Source: Adhaeribacter pallidiroseus (GTDB lineage: Bacteria > Bacteroidota > Bacteroidia > Cytophagales > Hymenobacteraceae). From it: DNA of 64,000 nucleotides. This document shows positions 27,365 through 36,695 of this stretch, in pieces (within the stretch, counting starts at the first letter, position 1; the number at the start of each line of letters is the position of its first letter). The notes under the pieces were generated by a model. That model saw nothing but the letters and a program-made list of their open reading frames with translations. It was not told the DNA's origin and did no database searches. Both the position numbers and the translations under genes were made by a program. The stretch is from contig NZ_QASA01000001.1 of assembly GCF_003340495.1 (NCBI RefSeq), positions 3,224,001 through 3,288,000 of the forward strand. Reading direction: 5' to 3'.

Positions 27365-27763
27365 ATGTTTAAATCGTTTCTAGTTGGTTTCCTGTTGTTC
27401 AACTATTGCTTAGTAGTAGTTGTAACCAATATTGCCACTGTGAACGCCGTTAAATATACCCATGTTTATAGCGCTGTAAAACCCTATGTGCATGCTCCGG
27501 ATTGCCAACAACGGTTTTATTTACAATTTGATTGTTTTGATACCTGCAACAACACGGCGCAACTAGATACCCCAACTACTCCCAGTAGTGCTTATTTGCT
27601 TTTATCAACGATCGGCCTTGATTTTCATTTTGCCTGGCCGGAACCGGCAAATGATCTGATTAGTATCCAGTCTCTTCTATTGTTGCCTGCCACTACTCAG
27701 GCTCCGGTAGCAGGTTTTGCTTCTCTTATTGATCCTCCTCCGCTCGGGTTTATTACTGCTTAA
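27365..27763 (+). CDS. Small exported protein upstream of a TonB receptor, unknown function
   Basis: This 132-residue protein has an N-terminal hydrophobic signal (about 3-22), a central Cys cluster (DCQQRFYLQFDCFDTCNN, about 51-68) and a Pro-rich end (IDPPPLGFITA). In Bacteroidota, small secreted proteins with Cys and Pro motifs often precede heavy-metal-type TonB receptors. The layout is similar here, but I cannot assign a named family. It ends about 90 bp before the receptor gene. Confidence 0.6.
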   Translation: MFKSFLVGFLLFNYCLVVVVTNIATVNAVKYTHVYSAVKPYVHAPDCQQRFYLQFDCFDTCNNTAQLDTPTTPSSAYLLLSTIGLDFHFAWPEPANDLISIQSLLLLPATTQAPVAGFASLIDPPPLGFITA

Positions 27764-27854
27764 TGACGCTTTGTACCGCGTGGTACTTATTAAATCGTTT
27801 TAAACCAAAACAGGCAAGCCTCCTTATGCGCCTGCCGGATTAAAAAAGAACCAA

Positions 27855-30179
27855 ATGCAAGACTTTTATATAATAATAGCTTTGTTAAAGGCAAGGAAAT
27901 ACCGGCTAACCAATATTTTTTTAAAAATTAGTCTTTGCTGTTTATTTGTATGCTTTACCTTGTCGGCTACCGCCCATAAAATATCTATTAAGGGCGTAGT
28001 TTATGGCAAAAACACCAACACCCCTTTATCAGGGGCTACTGTTAAGTTACTCCATACGCCTAAAGTTTCTACTACCGATAATTTTGGCGTGTACATTTTC
28101 ACCGATCTGGCCGATGGCCCGTATGAACTACAAATTTCTTACTTGGGCTACGAACAAAGCCGGGCGAGCGTAGAAGTAAACCAAGCCGCCCCGGCCAAAG
28201 TAGTGACGCACCTGGCAACCGGCAACTTACAGCTTTCCGAAGTAGCGGTTTCGGCGGCTCAAGATAAACCTTTAAACATTATTAGCGCCGTGGATTTGCA
28301 AATGCGGCCTATTCAGAACTCCCAGGAAATCTTGCGCTTTATTCCGGGCCTGGTAATGGCGCAGCACGCCGGCGGTGGTAAAGCCGAACAAATTTTTCTA
28401 CGGGGTTTTGATATTGATCATGGCACGGATATTAACCTCACTGCCGATGGTATGCCGGTAAACATGGTATCGCACGCGCACGGGCAAGGTTATTCCGACT
28501 TGCATTTTTTAATTCCCGAAACCATACAAGCCGTGGATTTTGGCAAAGGGCCCTACCAAGCCAATAAAGGCAACTTTGCTACCGCCGGTTACGCCGATTT
28601 CCGGACCCGCACGGCTCTGGATCGAAACAGCATAAAACTAGAAGCCGGCCGTTTTGATAATTACCGGGCCGTGGGTATGTTTAATTTACTCGGACCAGCG
28701 GCGCGACAAAATCATCAGAACGCTTACGTTGCCGCGGAGTATCTATTCAGTAACGGTTATTTTGATTTACCGCAAAACCTGGATCGCCTGAATATTTTCG
28801 GTCGTTATCAAGGCATTATCAACGATAAAACCATTATTAATGCTTCCCTTTCGGCATTTCGGAGTAATTGGGGCGCTTCGGGGCAAATACCGGAACGGGC
28901 CGTGTCGCAAGGCCTCATCAGCCGTTTTGGCGCGATCGATAGCAGCGAAGGTGGCAATACGGCCCGGTACAATGCTACCATTTCCCTCGAAAAGATGCTG
29001 GCCCACGAAGCGGTGCTAAAAAACCAGGTATACCTCATAAAATACGATTTTAATTTATATTCTAATTTTACCTTATTCCTGAACGACCCGGTAAACGGCG
29101 ACGAAATCCGGCAACGCGAGAACCGTACCATTTACGGCTACCAGGGCAGTTACGAAAAAGAACTTACGTTACTGGGCAAACCGCTCCGGAGCGATATTGG
29201 CATTGGCTTGCGCTACGACGATGTGAATGGGTCCGAGTTAAGCCGCACGCGTAACCGGGCCTTTGTAGCACCGGCGCAACTCGGCAACACTAACGAAGCC
29301 AATGCTTTTGCCTACTGGAGTGAAACCTGGGAGCTTTCGCCTCGCTTGTCTGTAAATGCTGCGCTGCGCTTCGACCAGTTTTATTTTAAATACCGGAATT
29401 TACTACCAACCGATACGCTGGCAGCCGTTCTTAAAGCCAAACGAAACCGCCTCAGCCCCAAACTGAATATTTCTTACGCCTTATCTCCCACAGTACAGGT
29501 ATATCTGAATACCGGCCAAGGATTTCACTCCAACGATACCCGGGTATCGGTGTTGCCTAATGCTCGCGAAATCTTACCCAAAGCCACCGGCACCGACCTG
29601 GGAGTAACATTAAAACCAACCAATCGATTATTTGTAAACGCAGCGCTTTGGTTCCTGGATTTAGAACAAGAATTAGTGTACGTTGGCGATGAAGGCATTG
29701 TGGAACCGTCCGGCAAAACCCGGCGTTACGGATTAGACTTTTCGGCTCGTTACCAGTTTACAGATAACTTATTTGGTGACGCCGACGTGAATCTGGCCAA
29801 ACCCCGCGCCCGCGACACCGAAGCTGGGGCTTATTATATTCCTTTAGCGCCTACTGCTACCAGTACCGGCGGTTTTACTTACCAATCACCCAATAAATTC
29901 CGGGGCAGTTTGCGCTACCGCTACGTAGGCGACCGCTCTGCCAACGAAGATTACAGCTTAACCGCCGATGGCTATTTCTTACTCGATGCGGTAGCCGCGT
30001 ACACCTTTAAAAAACTGGAATTTAAGCTTAGCGCCGAAAACCTGCTGAACCAGGAATGGAAAGAAGCCCAGTTCGAAACCGAGTCGCGGTTGCGTGGCGA
30101 AGCGGAAGGTTTAACGGAAATTAATTTCACCCCCGGTACGCCATTTTTTATTAAGGCGGGTATTACGTATAATTTTTAA
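27855..30179 (+). CDS. TonB-dependent outer membrane receptor with carboxypeptidase-like N-terminal domain
   Basis: The 774-residue protein has a signal segment (about 20-42), a carboxypeptidase-regulatory-like domain (about 47-125: IKGVVYGKNTNTPLSGATVKL, DGPYELQISYLGYE), a plug domain (about 130-260) and a beta-barrel ending in a terminal Phe (GITYNF). The plug holds FDIDHGTDINLTADGMPVNMVSHAHGQGYSDLHF, a His- and Asp-rich stretch that could fit a metal chelate substrate, though the ligand is not known. It ends at a bidirectional terminator shared with the converging cupin gene. Confidence 0.9.
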   Translation: MQDFYIIIALLKARKYRLTNIFLKISLCCLFVCFTLSATAHKISIKGVVYGKNTNTPLSGATVKLLHTPKVSTTDNFGVYIFTDLADGPYELQISYLGYEQSRASVEVNQAAPAKVVTHLATGNLQLSEVAVSAAQDKPLNIISAVDLQMRPIQNSQEILRFIPGLVMAQHAGGGKAEQIFLRGFDIDHGTDINLTADGMPVNMVSHAHGQGYSDLHFLIPETIQAVDFGKGPYQANKGNFATAGYADFRTRTALDRNSIKLEAGRFDNYRAVGMFNLLGPAARQNHQNAYVAAEYLFSNGYFDLPQNLDRLNIFGRYQGIINDKTIINASLSAFRSNWGASGQIPERAVSQGLISRFGAIDSSEGGNTARYNATISLEKMLAHEAVLKNQVYLIKYDFNLYSNFTLFLNDPVNGDEIRQRENRTIYGYQGSYEKELTLLGKPLRSDIGIGLRYDDVNGSELSRTRNRAFVAPAQLGNTNEANAFAYWSETWELSPRLSVNAALRFDQFYFKYRNLLPTDTLAAVLKAKRNRLSPKLNISYALSPTVQVYLNTGQGFHSNDTRVSVLPNAREILPKATGTDLGVTLKPTNRLFVNAALWFLDLEQELVYVGDEGIVEPSGKTRRYGLDFSARYQFTDNLFGDADVNLAKPRARDTEAGAYYIPLAPTATSTGGFTYQSPNKFRGSLRYRYVGDRSANEDYSLTADGYFLLDAVAAYTFKKLEFKLSAENLLNQEWKEAQFETESRLRGEAEGLTEINFTPGTPFFIKAGITYNF

Positions 30180-30366
30180 AAAATTAATCAACATACTCGT
30201 ATTTTCTAAAACTCTGGTAAAAAGAACCTGATTTCAGCTATTTATTAAAAAAAAACAGCTAATGATCCGGCTGATAAAACACCAAACGCGTTGCTTATCA
30301 AAATTTAGCAAGTAGCGCAGAGATTTAAACTTAGTTAATAGAAACTTTTTAGCAGCTTTCTAAATG

Positions 30367-30410
30367 AAAAAACCTGGCCGGTTAGAAGATAATAACCGGC
30401 TAGGTTTTTT
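30367..30410. terminator. Bidirectional terminator between TonB receptor and cupin gene
   Basis: An 18-bp stem with one mismatch (30367-30384 with 30393-30410) has A and T runs at its ends, so it works in both directions between converging genes. Confidence 0.85.
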
Positions 30411-30435
30411 CATTTATTAAATAAGAACTTTATTG

Positions 30436-31209
30436 TTACCGGAAGTATTTCTCCAAAGCTTTATCCTCGCCTTTCCATTGCGCAATTTTGGCCAGGGCAT
30501 TCACTAATGGTTCCTGAATAAACCCGGGAACGTCGGGTAAGTAGGTGCCGCTGTAACCCAAAAGTAAGGCCATGTGCCACGGATTTTTAGTAAGAGGTCC
30601 GTTAAACTGACCGTCGTTGGCCAAGCCATAAGCAATCCGGATACTTTTTTCCAGGCCGCCCGCCGGCGATACTTTTACCCGTAAAAGCATGGTGGAATTG
30701 GTAGGATTTAAAAAATAATGCATTTCGCCTCTTCTGGCGGTGGCACTTTGGCCTTCGTTTACCCGGAATTCTTTTTTACCCTGCCCTACTTGCGCCTGGC
30801 CTTTGAGAACCGTAAAAGTCTCATCAAAATTTTTGTGGTAATGCCACTCATTGCCGCCATGGGGTTCTACTTCAACTTGAATCAACTCATAGGCGCCGTT
30901 CGTCTCGGCCCCGGTTTTCAGGAACGTGGACTGGTAGTTTCCGCCGCTGTTGTAAACGGTCCGGTCCGGGCGATTACCCACACTTAAATCTAAAGGCCGC
31001 AGGAATAGCGCAAAACCAGTGATAGCTAAAAACAGGAAAACACCTAAAAATACGGGCAAGCCTACCAAGGTATACAACAGCTTGATAACTAAAGGGTAAG
31101 AGTCTTTCCAGATACGAAATACCGCCGTGGGGTAAAAGACCAAAGAAGTATATTTCCAGGCCCGGGAGTTGATTACTGTTGGTGTGGATGCAGGTTGTAT
31201 GTTGTTCAT
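30436..31209 (-). CDS. Cupin-domain membrane protein
   Basis: The 257-residue protein has two near hydrophobic stretches at about 22-32 and 42-68 and then a cupin domain at about 90-190 (NEWHYHKNFDETFTVLKGQAQVGQGKKEF, followed by GEMHYFLNPTNS), with the expected metal-binding His and Glu residues. The remaining C-terminal part has no clear family. It lies back to back with the AraC-type regulator at 31289, 79 bp apart, which suggests that the regulator controls it. Confidence 0.78.
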   Translation of the reverse strand: MNNIQPASTPTVINSRAWKYTSLVFYPTAVFRIWKDSYPLVIKLLYTLVGLPVFLGVFLFLAITGFALFLRPLDLSVGNRPDRTVYNSGGNYQSTFLKTGAETNGAYELIQVEVEPHGGNEWHYHKNFDETFTVLKGQAQVGQGKKEFRVNEGQSATARRGEMHYFLNPTNSTMLLRVKVSPAGGLEKSIRIAYGLANDGQFNGPLTKNPWHMALLLGYSGTYLPDVPGFIQEPLVNALAKIAQWKGEDKALEKYFR

Positions 31210-31288
31210 AAGTTTGGTTATTTTTAGACAAATTTGTACCTTAAAACGTTGGGATGGCTAGGGGTAAACGGATTTTGATTGTGGCAAA

Positions 31289-32299
31289 ATGGATAAAATT
31301 GAAAATCACAACTGGAGTGAGGTTTTCAGCGATATTTCTTACCAGGAAGTATTTCGCAACGATCGCTACGTAGAAGCCGTAGCGCATTTTAAAGAACCTA
31401 ATCTGGCGAATGCCCAAATTACGACCATTCAAACGCCCGGGATAGAGTTGATACAAGCCAACTTTACCACGGCGCGCAAACTGGTGCTGGTAGATCCGGA
31501 AAGTACCGAAAAAATTAGTTCTTCTTTTATTTTAAGCGGCGATGTAGAGTCGCAGTTTGCTTTAAACAAAAACCCCGTGGTGCATTGGGTAAATACACAT
31601 GGCTTTCAATACACGCCCGATTTTCAAGGCCGGCACATTATTCACAACCACAAGCTGCAAGCCTTTTCCCTGAATTACGATAACGCTTATTTTAAAAGCT
31701 TGGCCCAATCATCGGGCATGCCCTACCTCGATAAGGTTCTGGATTGCATGGAACGCGGCGAAACCTTGTTAGTTTCGCCGGGGGAGTTGGTCATGCAACC
31801 CCGCATGGCCGAGTTACTCCACGCCATGGTCCAATGTAAATTTCAGGGCCTGACGAAATACTTGTTTATCGAGGCCAAAATTTTAGAATTATTGGCCCTC
31901 CAAATGGAGCAGCTCAACACCAAAACCAACACCAGAGTAGAGTGGAGCCGCGCCGACCAGGAGCGCTTAAAAGCGGTGCACGACTTTATTAACCAGTCTT
32001 ACCTGGAGCCATTAACTTTAGCGGGTTTGTGTTATCAGTTTGGCCTGAATGAATTTAAATTAAAAAAAGGCTACAAGCATTTTTTTGGCACTACGGTTTT
32101 TGGTCATATTCACCGGTTACGCTTACAAGCAGCGCAACAGTTACTCGCTACCGGGCAAATGAATGTTTCCGAAGTTTCCTTTCACTTAGGCTACAACAAC
32201 ATCAGCAGTTTTTCCGAAGCCTTTAAAAAACATTATGGCTACCTACCCGGGAAACTTAGTTTGCAACGAACCAGTCTTTCCGCATCCTATACATTTTAA
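31289..32299 (+). CDS. AraC-family transcriptional regulator (PchR-like)
   Basis: The 336-residue protein has an N-terminal sensor region of about 215 residues and a C-terminal double helix-turn-helix at about 230-325 (LTLAGLCYQFGLNEFKLKKGYKHFFGTTVFGHIHRLRLQAAQQLL, then VSEVSFHLGYNNISSFSEAFKKHYGYLPGKL). This build matches siderophore-type PchR regulators of the AraC family, but the effector is unknown. The divergent cupin gene is the natural target candidate. Confidence 0.88.
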   Translation: MDKIENHNWSEVFSDISYQEVFRNDRYVEAVAHFKEPNLANAQITTIQTPGIELIQANFTTARKLVLVDPESTEKISSSFILSGDVESQFALNKNPVVHWVNTHGFQYTPDFQGRHIIHNHKLQAFSLNYDNAYFKSLAQSSGMPYLDKVLDCMERGETLLVSPGELVMQPRMAELLHAMVQCKFQGLTKYLFIEAKILELLALQMEQLNTKTNTRVEWSRADQERLKAVHDFINQSYLEPLTLAGLCYQFGLNEFKLKKGYKHFFGTTVFGHIHRLRLQAAQQLLATGQMNVSEVSFHLGYNNISSFSEAFKKHYGYLPGKLSLQRTSLSASYTF

Positions 32300-32557
32300 T
32301 TTTTTTAAAAATCTTTCATCATCCGCAAATTACCAAGGCTTAATGGAGTTGTAATTTCAATCTTTCCTTACAGTTCCTAATCCACTAGGTTTTGCCTGTA
32401 TCGTTTACTTTTTATAATTAAACAGCCTACACCCTTACTTCCGACAATAATGGCCGTAGAAACCTATTAATGCCGGTGTTCTAAGTAGCTTAAAACAATT
32501 AAAAGGAGATAGGCGGTTAAATAGCGAACAGGGTAGCTGGTTATAAAGCGTTTTACG

Positions 32558-32565
32558 TACTTTTG
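32558..32565 (+). promoter_or_regulatory. Candidate -7 element (TACTTTTG) for the CvfB-like gene
   Basis: TACTTTTG matches TAnnTTTG and lies 29 bp before the start codon at 32595. No good TTTG is present 19-20 bp upstream, so only half the promoter consensus is met. Confidence 0.35.
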
Positions 32566-32594
32566 ATTTATAATAATTTATTAGTGTAGCTAAC

Positions 32595-33437
32595 ATGGTA
32601 GCCATTGGCGATTACAACATACTCGAAATAGCAAAAGAAGTAGATTTTGGCGTTTACCTGGACTCGGAAGACGGAGAAATTCTGCTGCCCACCAAATACG
32701 TACCCGAAGAGGCCCGAGTGGGCGACCGGTTACGCGTTTTTATATACCGCGACTCCGAAGACCGCATGATTGCCACCACCCTGGAACCAAAAGCCAAAGT
32801 AGGCGATTTTGCCGCGCTTCCGGTAAAAGATACTAACCAATACGGCGCTTTTCTGGAATGGGGACTGGAAAAAGACTTGTTTGTACCTTTCCAAAACCAA
32901 CGCGACAAGATGCAAGCCGGCCGACGCTACGTGGTATATGTTTACCTCGACGATAGTTCGGACCGCATTGTAGCTACCGCTAAATACGAAAAATTTTTAA
33001 AAAAAGAAGTAACTGACCTCACGGAAGGACAAGAAGTAAACTTGCTCGTTGCCGGAATATCCGATCTGGGTTTTAAGGTTATCATCCATAACCAATACCT
33101 GGGCATGCTCTACAAAAACGAGGTATTCCGGGATTTATCTATTGGCGAACAAACCCAAGGTTACATTAAAAAAATCCGGGAAGACCAAAAAATAGATGTA
33201 TCCTTACAACGTCCGGGCTTTGGCGAAGTAAAAGATGCCGCCCAAATTATTATGGATAAACTGCAAACCAACAATGGTTCCCTGCCCTTATCGGATAATT
33301 CCCAACCCGACGAAATTTACCAGACCCTGGGCATGAGTAAAAAAACATTTAAAAAAGCGATTGGGACCTTATACCGCCAAGGTCATATTTTGCTGCAGGA
33401 GCAAGGTATTTCGTTGAGCAGCCAAGTGGAAGAATAG
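32595..33437 (+). CDS. S1-domain RNA-binding protein, CvfB/YitL family
   Basis: The 280-residue protein begins with two S1-like OB-folds (DYNILEIAKEVDFGVYLDSEDGEILLPTKYVPE, about 6-60, and FAALPVKDTNQYGAFLEWGLEKDLFVPFQNQ, about 73-105), a third at about 145-205, and a winged-helix C-terminus (YQTLGMSKKTFKKAIGTLYRQGHILL, about 240-270). This order is that of CvfB. The family binds RNA and affects virulence gene expression in Gram-positive bacteria; the role here is unknown. It ends at a strong bidirectional terminator. Confidence 0.9.
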   Translation: MVAIGDYNILEIAKEVDFGVYLDSEDGEILLPTKYVPEEARVGDRLRVFIYRDSEDRMIATTLEPKAKVGDFAALPVKDTNQYGAFLEWGLEKDLFVPFQNQRDKMQAGRRYVVYVYLDDSSDRIVATAKYEKFLKKEVTDLTEGQEVNLLVAGISDLGFKVIIHNQYLGMLYKNEVFRDLSIGEQTQGYIKKIREDQKIDVSLQRPGFGEVKDAAQIIMDKLQTNNGSLPLSDNSQPDEIYQTLGMSKKTFKKAIGTLYRQGHILLQEQGISLSSQVEE

Positions 33438-33572
33438 TTGTAAACGCGTTAAATATTTAATTTTAAAGAAAAGCCATAGCCTAAAAACCACCGGCACCAA
33501 TACCCGGACTTAGAACGATAAAGGTTTAGATTTTAAAATTACTTTAAATACATCACTCTCTACTAATAACTA

Positions 33573-33617
33573 AAAGGCGAACCCGGTTAAAAGCAATTTT
33601 TAACCGGGTTCGCCTTT
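33573..33617. terminator. Bidirectional terminator, 20-bp stem
   Basis: A perfect 20-bp stem (33573-33592 with 33598-33617) with a 5-nt loop has A-rich and T-rich ends. It separates the converging CvfB-like gene and the lipoprotein gene at 33637. Confidence 0.88.
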
Positions 33618-33636
33618 AATCCATACGGCCTTTTTA

Positions 33637-34500
33637 CTACATTACTACCGGTACAACCAGGTACTCAAAATCATCGGAAGAAATTAAGCTGTTGTCAGAA
33701 GCCTTCATAATTTTGCGATTGGTTACATATCCTTTTTGATCGAAGGCATACTTATATTTCCGGTATGCTTGGGTTAAATTATTGTTTACCACTTTTATAT
33801 TACGCGTTCTCATGGGTAAATGCTTGCTGAAACTACCAAAAATAGCGGGATAGAAATCCAGATTTTCTATTTCGGCGTTAAAATGGTATTTGTCTATTTT
33901 TGGCGAGGGAAAATCGGTATTCGTGTACCAATAATCGTTAATAATCTTTATACCGCCAGGCACATGGTGATAGGTAATATTTACAATATCGCCACTCGAA
34001 TTGTAATTAAAAGTCGTTGTCTCCTTTATGTTAGGATCGGGGTTGTAAATCTTCTTTAATTTACCGGTACTGCTATTGTATTCAAAACCATGAATTTCGG
34101 TTTTTACTACGGCTCCGTTTAGGGCATAAAGGGTGGTGAGTGATTTTATGGCTTTGTTACTGGAGTTTAAAGAATAAACTACTTTTTTATTAAGCTTACC
34201 CCCGATATACCTTTTAGACGACAAATACATGCTATTGTTTTCGGTGTACCAATCGTATTGTACATAAGTGTTAGGCGTCATTTTATATTTTTGCAAATGA
34301 TGATCAACATCGTACTCCAGGGTAGCGCTGTTTTGCTTAATAAGGTAATGTTGCAAATACACCAGGTTATCTAAGTCGGCATCGACGGTGGTTTGTGCTT
34401 TGGCAGGTTTAGGTTTAACTTCTTCCTGCTCGCAGGAAAATAAACCCAAAAGAACCGTAAAAAGAAATGCACCAACAATAGATTTACTAAAATTTTTCAT
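33637..34500 (-). CDS. Putative lipoprotein of unknown function
   Basis: The 287-residue protein has a lipoprotein signal with a lipobox at LLGLFSC (Cys about 23). The mature part has YD-like beta repeats (for example FEYNSSTGKLKKIYNPD, TTFNYNSSGDIVNITYHH, YKYAFDQKGYVTNRKI), similar to DUF4595-type Bacteroidota lipoproteins, but I cannot fix the family. It stands alone next to a decayed region. Confidence 0.75.
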   Translation of the reverse strand: MKNFSKSIVGAFLFTVLLGLFSCEQEEVKPKPAKAQTTVDADLDNLVYLQHYLIKQNSATLEYDVDHHLQKYKMTPNTYVQYDWYTENNSMYLSSKRYIGGKLNKKVVYSLNSSNKAIKSLTTLYALNGAVVKTEIHGFEYNSSTGKLKKIYNPDPNIKETTTFNYNSSGDIVNITYHHVPGGIKIINDYWYTNTDFPSPKIDKYHFNAEIENLDFYPAIFGSFSKHLPMRTRNIKVVNNNLTQAYRKYKYAFDQKGYVTNRKIMKASDNSLISSDDFEYLVVPVVM

Positions 34501-35135
34501 TGTGTTTTTAATTTTTAAAAATTAAATAATTGTTTAAAGGTTTTAGGTTGATAAATTTTTGGGGTTGTTACTAGTTTTAAATCGGGTACTTAATACGCCT
34601 CATGAACCTACCTATTCTAAGGGTCGTTAAGAGCAGATTATCTTATAAGGCTGTAATTTTAAAGGTTCAGATGCAGATTGGTTAACCGGATTGCTTTGAA
34701 CGCTGCAAAACTAATAAGGCAAGCTCGTGGCTAGTTAACACGCCTGTAACAAATGCTGTAACAAATGTAACAAAGCCCAAAATAGCCTCATAAACAGGCT
34801 TTTATGGTTTTTAGTAGCCTGTTACGAATGATTTTTTAAATTTTTATAAAATTTACCCGACGGAACGAATCTTTTTCTTAAGGGGATTTAACCTGGAATG
34901 AAGAACTAGTGAAAAGTCTATCTTCAACCTAGCGGAAATAGAAAAATTTAAAAATTATGATTAAGGAATAACCGGCTAAGAATTGAAATTATTCTTAAGT
35001 TTCGGAAGGTCTGGGGGATGGTGTTACCCGAAGGTGCAGGTTTTTTTAATTTTTAAAGTATCCGTTTAGTTTAAAACAGACATCGGAGGATTTTGAAATT
35101 AATCGAGTTTTTAGAAAAGCAATTATTAAGGAGCG
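34501..35135. other. Non-coding region with TGTAACA-type short repeats
   Basis: About 635 bp without a convincing ORF. At 34744-34775 a short direct repeat of the form CTGTAACAAATG occurs twice, followed by a third TGTAACA. The region borders the broken genes at 35136-36695 and looks like decayed DNA. Confidence 0.5.
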
Positions 35136-35800
35136 CTACCCTAGCACTGCTTTACATAAGCATTGTTTTAATTCGTGGTAGGTATTGCCAACGCAGTTTA
35201 AAGCAAAGGCCTTACTAATTTGATTATTAACCGAATCTAAAAATTTTATTGCTTTAAAATTACACTCCAGCGATTCTTTAAATTTTTTTTGATTTTGCAG
35301 CATCACTCCCAAGTAACTAAAAATAAGCCCCTGGCCTTCTATATCATTTCTTTTTTCAGCAATTTTTAAACTCTTGTAATAATATTCCAACGCTTTGGTG
35401 TAGTTGCCGGTATCTTCATAAATGATGGCTAAGTTTCCGTAACCTGTTCCAATTCCCTTCTCATCATCTGCCTGAATGTAATACTTTAAAGCAGTTTCAA
35501 AATTAATCTGCGCCTCTTTATTCTGGTTAAATTTATAAAAGTAATTACCTAAACAAGTGTAACTCGATCCAATGCCTTTTTATAATTTAACTTTTCGGCT
35601 AAGGCCAAACCCTGTTGAGCCAAGGATTTACTTTTTTCAAAATCGTTGGTCCAGTTGCGGTATAAACCCGATAATTTATTTAAAATGTTTACCCGGTTAG
35701 TATCCGCGGGGGTTTTTACCAGTACTTTTTTGAGGCTATCTATTTTACTGAAAGCTATTGCCATCGCCAGTTTCGTGGCTGGAACCTGCCTGACTGCCAA
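35136..35800 (-). pseudogene. TPR-domain gene remnant, frameshifted and truncated
   Basis: Two minus-strand frames join into one TPR run. The 5' part reads SKIDSLKKVLVKTPADTNRVNILNKLSGLYRNW and continues to AEKLNYKK, then shifts frame. Adding one A at the A5 run (plus-strand 35577-35581) gives KKGIGSSYTCLGNYFYKF and on through GYGNLAIIYEDTGNYTKAL, stopping at 35136. The pattern is the sensory N-terminus of a Bacteroidota TPR kinase or LuxR-type regulator. Neither a signal peptide nor the output domain is present, so both ends are lost. Its 5' end overlaps the tail-fibre-like fragment in another frame. Confidence 0.7.
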
Positions 35801-36038
35801 AGAAGGTGTTAAAGTGCCCCGTTTTATTAATTTGACCGCTCAAAGTGCCGAAAAAGGCATTGTGATAACCCGATGTGTTTGCGCCTCCAGAGAAATAACC
35901 GACAAAGGTGTTGAAATTACCAGTGGTTACCTTGCCAGCGTCTTTACCGGCGTAGTAGTTATTGTGTTGGCCGAAAGAGGTATGATTAGATAGAAGGATA
36001 GCTATAAGAGCGCTACCCAAAAGTTTTATGGTTTTCAT
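35745..36038 (-). pseudogene. N-terminal fragment of a tail-fibre-like repeat protein
   Basis: The 97-residue frame has a complete signal peptide (MKTIKLLGSALIAILLSNHTSFGQ) and then about three units of the kind NTFVGYFSGGANTSGYHNAFFGTLSG and HFNTFFGSQAGSSHETG. These repeats occur in long exported proteins with tail-fibre or peptidase-type C-termini. Here the protein stops right where TPR coding begins in another frame, which looks like a deletion junction. It may be expressed as a short exported peptide, but is probably not functional. Confidence 0.6.
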
Positions 36039-36071
36039 AAGATAAATGGATTGATCGTTAGAAAGTAAATA

Positions 36072-36182
36072 TTATTGTTGTTTTAATTGCGCGTCCGCTG
36101 TTTCAAGTTGTTGCACGCGCTTGTTCTTGGCATGATTTAAATAAGGTGTCTGGCCTAGGCCTAATTTAAAAAACTGCATCAT
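36072..36182 (-). pseudogene. Possible remnant of a coiled-coil C-terminus
   Basis: A 36-residue frame ends with NKRVQQLETADAQLKQQ, like the coiled-coil tail of tail-fibre-type surface proteins. It lies upstream of the repeat fragment on the same strand, so it cannot simply be its own C-terminus. Too short to be sure. Confidence 0.25.
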
Positions 36183-36278
36183 AAGCGTAGACCCGGATAA
36201 CCTGATCGAGGATTTTAAATACCTGACCTACATACTGCTTTATAAAACTTTTGCTGCGCTCAGGATTAACTCCGGTTG

Positions 36279-36695
36279 CTACTTACGAACGGCCCAAATA
36301 TCTTCGTCGTAGTTCGCCGAACCAGAAGCCTCGTAGTGAATTTGCAAACTGTCGCCGGCCAAATTACCCGTGCCTTTTAAGGTTAGTTCAAAGTTGTTTT
36401 CTTTAAAAGTCTGGGCAGGAATGGTTAAGTTATTTCCCGATGCCGTGGCATTAATGGGCACGTACATAAAACCGCCGAAGTTGTGAATGATAAACTGATT
36501 ACCTTCTTTCTTCTCAATAGTCAGGGTGTACGTGTCGTTGTTGCTGTCTTCGGAAACAAATTTACCCGCAAAGGCGCCGACTGGCATTACTTCGTCTTTG
36601 TCGTTTTTACAGGCTGGTAAGAACGTACCCGAAATTAACATGTAAAATACTACGGATTTGATTACTTAATTTTTTAAAAAGTTAATTGTTTTCAT
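36279..36695 (-). pseudogene. Small lipoprotein gene with a nonsense codon inside the signal peptide
   Basis: ATG 36695 opens MKTINFLKN, then a TAA, then in the same frame VIKSVVFYMLISGTFLPACKND and a further 110 residues to the stop at 36279. Read through, the start makes a normal lipoprotein signal with lipobox LPAC. The internal ATG at 36641 would leave a signal too short and without basic residues. So a single substitution (for example Tyr codon to TAA) probably inactivated the gene. The mature part (DTYTLTIEKKEGNQFIIHNFGG, then an all-beta segment) resembles small Bacteroidota lipocalin-like lipoproteins, but I do not assign a family. Confidence 0.6.
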
